A stretch of DNA of 64,000 nucleotides, taken from Mesocentrotus franciscanus (lineage: Eukaryota; Echinodermata; Echinoidea; Camarodonta; Strongylocentrotidae). The notes below the pieces were generated by a model that saw only the letters and a program-made list of their open reading frames with translations, had not been told where the DNA came from and did no database searches. Positions within the stretch are counted from its first letter, which is position 1, and each line of letters opens with the position of its first letter. Shown piece after piece: positions 57,204 to 64,000 of the stretch. Location: contig CP137674.1 in NCBI GenBank assembly GCA_037976565.1, positions 2,724,762 to 2,788,761 on the forward strand, written 5' to 3'. The translations under genes were made by a program, and so were the position numbers.

Positions 57204-59497
57204 CTGAAAAAAAGATAGAAAGAAAGAAAAAGATTGCAATTTATAGGAGATATTGGAATACAGGTACCACTCAATTTACTATCCACAACATTCTAAGATT
57301 AGTTTTCATGAGTTATATCCTTCAAATAATACACTCTTGCATTATCTGAGATTAACCAATAGAAATTATATGTGGACTTTGGCATTAAATATATCTCAAA
57401 GTAAATCCATGGCATTATATCTTTCTTTAACATATGTGGGTCTAAATAAAAAATGATAGACCACTTTTCTTGCTAAGTAATGATGCAATTATCATGTAGC
57501 AATTCAGTATTTGAATGATAATCCGCATGTTATTTAGTTTGATGTATTGATTGCTTTCTAGTCCAGCCAATTCTATCAAAATCTTCTGTTGAAGACATCC
57601 TTGTCCTTTCGTGAGACCATCCGAGTTAAGTTATTAATAAATAGATGTCGTACTACTATTAATTATGAAATAAGTCATCTGTAGCATAATATAAGTTAGA
57701 TTAAGTTGATTGATTCATTTATCTGTAACATACTGTAATTATTTTGAATAATATTGTGTAATCGTGGTGCTGTCGTCCCGGTTTTTATTTCGTGTAAGGA
57801 CAGCGCTTCACTCAATGGCTGCTGGGACAACAGCACCACTGCGCCTAGAAACAAAGTATTAGGCGCGTTATAAATGTGATCTATTATTATCTATTATCAT
57901 TATTAAGAATAAAGAAATGAAAGATATTAGTGGACTTGGATATCAATTAAGTATAACAACTTTTTCTTTAGACTCATTAGCTTGTGTATCCAAAAGTGCA
58001 TACAAAAGCCATTTATGTATATCATTGAGCTGTTCGTAATTATTTGTATCATAGTCTATTTAACTTAAATAAACTAAAATATAAAATGTGTCATCCCTGA
58101 ATTAATTTTATATTCCACTTTCCTTGTTTTCTTTTTAATAAAAGTTTCCAACTTAACAGCTTTTTTCAATGATAGTGGCAAACATCAAGTCTGTTTTGTT
58201 TAAGGTGAATCGTGCACGTTCATTTGCTAACGCTCTATGTTACATGTGAATATTAAAAGTAAAAATATATAACACAAACTTACAGCAAACGACCTGTGCA
58301 CCATTGGTTCCACATTGCAATGTATTGTAGTTATACACAATGGTGTAGGCTTGGTTGCTATCCCGGCACATATCACTGGTTTGTACGACTCCGTAGCAGT
58401 CATCGTGGGTCTGACAACAACTGACATAGCAACAATTCATTATATCAATGATCTGTACTTCATTGTAGCAGTCATCATGTGTTTGACAACGCCTTAAATA
58501 AGAACAATTCATTCTATCACATGAAGAATTCGGGGCCTTAGACCACTCTGGTTTCAGAACAGCGCTTACTTTGTGTAGCTGGCTTGAATTCTTAAAGCAA
58601 ACTCATCAGATTTCATGAACGCCAGAGTTGCGGAACATTGTGAGCCTTTCCGCTCAATAAAACAACCGATTAATTTCAATTCAGTTACAGTCTTGGCACT
58701 GTTCTGATGCTCAATAAGGTTCGCATTCGATTAGACCTTTCTCCGAATGGAAGGCCCACAGCACCTAACAATTCTAATCTCGACATGACTGTTCGACTAT
58801 TCCCAATCTATATCAGAGTTTAAAATAAGAACAGACAGATGATCCATGAAAGCTGAGTTTATTTATTAGGTTTAGGATTTCACAATGTGATGAGAAGTCT
58901 TGAATATAACTATTGGATTTAAAAGAGGATAGCTGAGTAAAGAGAGAGGAAGCGAGAAATAGAGACTGGGTAATACTGAGAGAGAAGTAGAAAAATGAGG
59001 GTTATACTTTCGTGTGTGGGTGAAGTCCTGAAAAGGACTAGTAAACCTGATAATAAATACAGAGAGAGAGAGAGAGAGAGATAGAGAGAGAAAGTGAGAG
59101 AGAAAAGTGAATGTACGTCATCCAATTTAGTTAGATCTTCACTTTAAAGCTCCAAAACCTGGTCGTAGTTAGTCTAGTTCTGGACCCTTTTTATTGATTT
59201 TTTTATTTGCCGACTATACGCGTTAAGCCGAGTGATTGCGCCACCACTCGGCTTAACGCGTATAGTCGGCGAATAAAAAAATCAATAAAAAGGGTCCAGA
59301 ACTAGACTAGGTCGTAGTGAGATGTCGTCTGACTTACCTATCTGTATCGTCCAGAGTAGTACCCTGACCTCCTAAGCCACAGTAACAACCGTATCCATTG
59401 TAATCCAGACCCGCCTCTACTGTACTAATGTCTAGAAGACATGAAATCATTAGTCCAAACTGACCAACATTTCTTGTCTGGGGCATCGCCATACAAC
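57055..59497 (-). CDS. Secreted phospholipase A2, gene C (exons 2-4 seen, exon 1 not in window)
   Basis: Exons 59497-59338, 58420-58284 (or 58492-58284) and 57203-57055 match gene B in length, phase and splice signals. The calcium loop [11 protein letters not shown], active site CCQTHDDCY and [16 protein letters not shown] are intact. As in B, the catalytic segment is duplicated. Coding differences from B include VPQ to TTL after the calcium loop, ECYT to DCYG at the active site, and several changes in the last 20 residues. No exon 1 equivalent of 52279-52234 occurs before the window ends. It may lie beyond 64000, or the duplication may have left it out. Intron 2 carries a 141-bp palindrome and intron 1 a 2.1-kb foldback element, both absent from B. 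Confidence 0.88.
58284..58492 (-). CDS. PLA2 gene C, exon 3 with two alternative acceptors
   Basis: Short form 58420-58284 (137 nt, [12 protein letters not shown]); long form 58492-58284 (209 nt) adds the [14 protein letters not shown] copy. The duplicated intron-end/exon-start unit is 72 bp, as in gene B, so the duplication predates the B/C split. Confidence 0.85.
59059..59103. repeat. (GA)n microsatellite in PLA2 C intron 2
   Basis: Homologous to 48640-48694. Confidence 0.85.
59169..59309. mobile_element. 141-bp near-perfect palindrome, inserted MITE with 8-bp duplication
   Basis: GGTCGTAG flanks it on both sides (59161-59168 and 59310-59317), while gene B has a single GGTCGTAG at the same place (near 48754). 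The arms (TAGTCTAGTTCTGGACCC, then CGACTATACGCGTTAAGCCG) are complementary over about 63 bp with a ~14-nt loop (TGATTGCGCCACCA). Its near end is 28 nt past the exon 2 donor of gene C. Confidence 0.95.
59338..59497 (-). CDS. PLA2 gene C, exon 2 (calcium loop)
   Basis: 160 nt between TTGTTTGCAG and GTAAGT. Identical to gene B except for the TTL triplet after GGQG, one Thr to Ala change near the start, and a silent Leu codon. Confidence 0.92.
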
Positions 59498-59659
59498 CTG
59501 CAAACAATCGAAACATTTATAATCATTCTTCTTTTTCATCGTCAACTAATTTATCTTCAATTTTGTTCTTCTTCTGCATGTGAGTATGAGTGTTTGTTCA
59601 TCTTGAAACGTTATTTGAATTATTTCCAATTTATTTCAATCGATTTTGTTGATTCTGTT

Positions 59660-59683
59660 TTTTTTTTTTTTTTTTTTTTTTGG
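59660..59683. repeat. Poly-T run
   Basis: A longer T run than at the homologous place in unit B (49107-49141). Confidence 0.9.
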
Positions 59684-59719
59684 GGGTCTCATTTACCTGA
59701 ATGCTAAGAAAGCATGTGT

Positions 59720-59884
59720 ATGCGTGTAAAAAGCAACCTGGTGACTGACGACATTAAGTTCTCTCCGAGGGAGTTGATAATGAGGATTAATGCCTAACCA
59801 AAGGGCATTAGCGCATCGACTTGGTTTCGAACCCGGGACCTCCCATTTACGCGACCACTGCTCTACCACTGAACCAGCGCGCCT
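59720..59884 (-). mobile_element. tRNA-derived SINE in PLA2 C intron 1
   Basis: Homologous to 49185-49352. A box GGTTCAGTGGTAGAGCA and B box GGGTTCGAAACC are intact on the minus strand. Confidence 0.8.
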
Positions 59885-60336
59885 CCTCCTTTGATTCTTC
59901 AAGTAAGTAATACTTTAAAATTAAAAAAAAACCTTTAACACAAAGGGGAAATAAGTGTAACTTGGCAGGAGAAGCCAAGGAGATCATTTTCAATGTTGTA
60001 AAATTCAATAAACCAAGGCTTATCCTCAAGACTAATGTAATAACAATACCCTTCTCATCGTCACCGATCATGTGTAGCAAATGATTCTCAGAGATTCACT
60101 GACTGTTCAAAGCAATCATTATGATCATATGAGAATATTAAGAGAAAAATTGTGTGTATACTTATAAAAACACAATATATGCATTTTAGTAATGGATTAC
60201 CTTGCCTATTAATCTACAAGATTCCCCAGCAATGTTTATGGGAGAGATATAAAGCAAAATATTCTTAGCGCAATGTAAAGTTTCTCAGCACGACATTGGC
60301 ATCTCCATTTACTTGATAACGTGACGTACTATGCGA

Positions 60337-62443
60337 TATGGAAGCTTAAAAGTGCCACCCAGATGTTGAGATAATTATCTTCGGAAGTCGACATCTTGCT
60401 AGCGAAAAGATCAGATGACGAGATCTCGGACCTCATCATGTCGACATCCTGTAGAAGAGATGATCAGATGACAAGATCCCGGATCTCATCATGTCGACAT
60501 CTTTAGAAGAGATGATCAGATGACAAGATCCCGGATCTCATCATGTCGACATCCTGTAGAAGAGATGATCAGATGACAAGATCCTGGATCTCAACATGTC
60601 GACATCTTTTAGAATAGATGATCAGATGACAAGATCCCGGATCTCATCATGTCGACATCCTGTAGAAGAGATGATCAGATGACAAGATCCTGGATCTCAT
60701 CATGTCGACATCTTTAGAATAGATGATCAGATGACAAGATCCCGGATCTCATCATGTCGACATCCTTAAGAAGAGATGATCAGAACTGATGACGAAATCC
60801 TTGACTAATCCCCCTAAACTAATTTTCTTACACCATGCATTGCGAACTTAATGCGGCGCTAAATTATGGAACGCCAGGCTGGACACAATTCGTCACCGAC
60901 GGTACATGGTACGTACGCCAATTGATGTGTCCAGATAGCGGAAAATAGTGTGATTATGTTGAAAGAATAAAAGAAGAAGGAGGAGGAGGAGGAAGAGGAG
61001 AAGAAGAAAAAGAACAATAAAAGAACAAGACGAACAAGAGGAAGCAGGCGCGGTTCTACGGGTGGGCTATGAGGACTCAAGCCCCCAAAAAAAAGACCAC
61101 AAATCCTATATATGTCGTTAAGTGCTCTTGAAAACTTTAACGATTCAAATTCGAAAATTTTCTCGCTTAGTTGTTACATGTTCCCGCAAAATAATATCTA
61201 AACTTACAATACATTAATGCTCTAATGATGTGCGACTATAGTAAGCCAATGATTTCCCTGTACGTACAATACAGTAAACTACTGTGCACACACCCTGTTA
61301 AATATAATTGAGTGTCAGCAATACATAAGGAGCGAGAAACAATTTTTTTTTTCAAAGTAGCCCTCCCCCTCCCCCGTCCCCGAAAATCAAAATAGGCCTA
61401 CCAATGTAAAATAGAAGAATAAACCCTGAATTTTTCAATTTTGGTCAAAAGCGCTCTGAATCTTTGCCATTCTTCAGTAGTTTCCTGTTGAGAAATGGAA
61501 ATTCTCACGGCTCGGTCGCTATTATGCTCTCTGACCTACTAGTAGAGTGAAGTGCCCCGGGGGGCATGTCCCATTGAGACCTGTAGGCCTACAGCATGCG
61601 CGAAAATCACTTTCTGAAAAGCACCCTAAACGGGATATCAGGAGCGGTAGTTTTGTTACCCTAAATGGGAAAATCACTTTAAATCACCCTATCAGGATCA
61701 GTAGTTTTCATACCCTAAAACCGGGACCCTAATCGGGAAACATGTTTTTAATATTCAATTTCATACCCTTGACGGATAGTTTATCTTGTGTGTTATTTAG
61801 TCAAGCAATTGCTCGTTCGCTACGCTTTCTCGCGTATGAATAATTGGAACGCCTGGAGAGGGTAACAACACAGACCCCTTCCTCATTGCCAGTCTTGTCC
61901 CCTTATCATGGAACTAAATCACAGGTCCGCAGATCTTGTCATCTGATCATCTCTTCAAAAGGATGTCGACATGATGAGATCCAGGATCTTGTTATCTGAT
62001 CATCTCTTCTAAAGATGTCGACATGATGAGATCCGGGATCTCGTCATCTGATCATTTCTTCTACAGGATGTCGACATGATGAGATCCGGGATCTTGTCAT
62101 CTGATCATCTCTTCTAAATGATGTCGACACGATGAGATCCGGGATCTTGTCATCTGATCATCTCTTCTAAATGATGTCGACATGATGAGATCCGTGATCT
62201 TGTCATCTGATCATCTCTTCTAAAAGATGTCGACATGATGAGATCCGGGATCTTGTCATCTGATCATTTCTTCTACAGGATGTCGACATGATGAGATCCG
62301 GGATCTTGTCATCTGATCATCTCTTCTACAGGATGTCGACATGATGAGATCCGAGATCTCGTCATCTGATCTTTTCGCTAGCAAGATGTCGACTTCCGAA
62401 GATAATTATCTCAACATCTGGGTGGCACTTTTAAGCTTCCATA
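60337..62443. mobile_element. Foldback transposon, 2.1 kb, arms built of ~55-bp subrepeats
   Basis: The element starts TATGGAAGCTTAAAAGTGCC and ends with the complement; TGCGA flanks both sides (60332-60336 and 62444-62448). Unit B has the empty site (ACTATGCGAAGTCAG at 49792-49806). Each arm has ~60 bp of unique end sequence, then about seven to eight tandem copies of a ~55-bp unit with GATGATCAGATGACAAGATC and CATCATGTCGACATC. The copies at the right (61926-62380) are inverted relative to the left (60400-60790). The centre (60790-61925) has no transposase frame. The architecture is that of foldback (FB/TU-type) elements. Confidence 0.93.
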
Positions 62444-62613
62444 TGCGAAGTCAGTTATCGAGTGAATGCATTCAAATTTATGGATGCTTCCTTCCCACGT
62501 GTGTTCGGTGAATAAATATTTCATTCAGCTGCTCTTATATTTTGTATTATATACCTCACTTTAGAAATCTAGCCATGTGATTGGTCGAAATTGGAGTCGT
62601 GATTTTAGCCATG

Positions 62614-62859
62614 CCCGCCTACCAGTCAATAGTATTAAAAAAAGTGCCCTCATACCCGCCTACCAGTCAATAGTCTTTTAAAAAGTGCCCTCACACCCGC
62701 CTACCAGTCAATAGTATTTAAAAAAGTGCCCTCATACCCGCCTACCAGTCAATAGTCTTTTAAAAAGTGCCCTCATACCCGCCTACCAGTCAATAGTCTT
62801 TTAAAAAGTGCCCTCATACCCGCCTACCGGTCAATAGTCTTTTAAAAAATGCCCTCATG
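62614..62859. repeat. 41-bp minisatellite, six units
   Basis: Homologous to the four-unit array at 49956-50119. Confidence 0.95.
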
Positions 62860-63130
62860 CTGCGATCCCCATTGGTTTACGTGTTAAAATTTTCTTTGTG
62901 CGAGCGCGGATACCATACAGTGCTTTTTGTCTGCGATTCCCAAGTGATTGTAAGATTCAGTCATCTTTCCAGCGAAGATTAACAGACAGTGTCTCAGATT
63001 TTCTGTGATGTTTTAACCAATCTTTACTCAAGAAAAGATTAAGGTAAGAATTCTTGGTAGATTTTTGCGTCAATTCGGTATATAAAAGATATAATGACTG
63101 CTTTAATATTCGAGGCATATTTGTTTTTAT

Positions 63131-63211
63131 AGGCTCTCGGAGACGTTACATCCTGCCATCACCCCTCGGCACGCCTCGGGGTGATAACAGGATGTAACGT
63201 CCCTTGAGCCT
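63131..63211. repeat. Short foldback, duplicate of 50390-50470
   Basis: Same stem sequences as in unit B. Confidence 0.85.
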
Positions 63212-63670
63212 AAAAAAACAACTATCCCTCTCATAGCAGTCATTATATCTATACTATAATTTTCAGAACGCAACTTGCATAATTAAGTCGTTTTTTTCCT
63301 GGGGTTAAGTTTTCGGATAAATGAAATAGATTTGTCAACTGCTATACTAGAGTATCTTTAAATGAATGTGTTATGATTTTTCCCCTATTACATATGTTAA
63401 ACCAAATATCATTTTTACCTTCCTAGCTATGAATAGTCCTCATTGAAGAGTATATGTCTTGTTATTGAATTAAAATGTCTCTATAACTATAGCTTGGTGC
63501 ATGATACATGTACAATTTCGTCTGGTACGTCACATCATCAAGAATATGCGTCCTTGTAACTCGAGTATAACCCTAACCTCATTATTTTTTTTAATTTGTT
63601 GATGGCGTAGTTATCTTCCGATAAATACATAAGGTGACTATTAAAATAATAAATATTGCTCTGATTTCAT

Positions 63671-64000
63671 TTCTCTTAAAGGGATCCGGTAACTTTGTCT
63701 CAGATTCTGAAACAAAATCCTGGATTTAGCTCATGCTGCAATGATAATTATAAACCTTTAGGTCAGTAAGGAACCCCATGACTTTTACAAGCCGATCGCC
63801 TGTCTGATTATCAAGATATTTATGATTGGAAATCGAAATCGAATTTTGCGTTTTCCTAACGGTTTTCATAACACTACAGTCTATTGGGGAAAATGAGTAT
63901 GGTAAAACCGGTCACTCAAAGATTTTTACTTTTTTGAGGCACTTCATGATCATTTTGAAGCGCAATTTTTTCAGGGCTTCATTATTACACCATATCACAG
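63671..64000. other. Non-homologous sequence at the right edge
   Basis: Homology to unit B stops at about 63670. The new sequence starts CTTAAAGGGATCCGGTAAC, which looks like the end of another repeat. No exon seen. Confidence 0.4.

Larger units (their letters stand above)
54347..63670. repeat. Second segmental duplication unit (copy of 43731-50930)
   Basis: This stretch aligns with 43731-50930 apart from insertions: the MITE at 44475-44827 is missing here, and 59169-59309 and 60337-62443 are extra here. Homology stops at about 63670 (CTGATTTCA), after which the sequence differs from 50931 onward. Confidence 0.9.

Noticed and set aside
59820..59880. Possible tRNA gene on the minus strand
   Set aside because: Good A and B boxes, but it is followed by SINE-like sequence and duplicated with the intron; no convincing acceptor stem.
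60400..60790. CRISPR-like regular repeats
   Set aside because: Units are contiguous without unique spacers and mirrored at the other end of the element: a eukaryotic foldback transposon.

Overview
This is animal (eukaryotic) genomic DNA: AT-rich, intron-bearing genes, tRNA-derived SINEs, CR1/L2-like and L1-like LINE remnants, many small terminal-inverted-repeat elements (MITEs) and long CT/GA microsatellites. The repeat style and a cluster of secreted phospholipase A2 genes fit a marine deuterostome, most probably an echinoderm such as a sea urchin; this is an inference and the species cannot be fixed from the sequence alone.

Layout. 1-16.4 kb is almost gene-free and holds SINEs, MITEs and microsatellites, with one good candidate coding exon (7616-7808) for a small cysteine-rich protein. 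At 16.45 kb there is a TATA box with a possible first exon. 20.7-35 kb is a transposon graveyard: a SINE, a CR1/L2-like LINE whose 3' (reverse transcriptase) part lies on the minus strand and whose 5' UTR plus endonuclease start lies inverted next to it, a second LINE carrying a hAT-type MITE with a perfect 8-bp target duplication, and several palindromic elements. 36953-37984 is an open, apparently single-coding-exon gene for a seven-transmembrane protein resembling the membrane domain of PRRT3/PRRT4-type proteins.

38.8 kb to the right edge is a tandem array of secreted phospholipase A2 genes, all on the minus strand: gene A (38808-43505), gene B (46646-52279) and gene C (57055-59497, first exon not seen). 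Each has signal-peptide, calcium-loop, active-site and C-terminal exons with the same intron phases (1, 2, 1). B and C lie in nearly identical duplicated DNA of about 10.4 kb period, yet their coding exons differ more than their introns and mostly by amino-acid-changing substitutions. In B and C, but not A, the intron end plus the start of the catalytic exon has been duplicated in frame (72 bp), giving two acceptors and two HD-containing active-site segments.

Comparing the duplicated B and C units dates several insertions, because one unit keeps the empty site: a 2.1-kb foldback element with arrays of ~55-bp subrepeats (60337-62443), a 141-bp near-perfect palindrome with an 8-bp target duplication just past a 5' splice site (59169-59309), and a 353-bp MITE (44475-44827). 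All coordinates, substitution counts and splice sites were read by eye.
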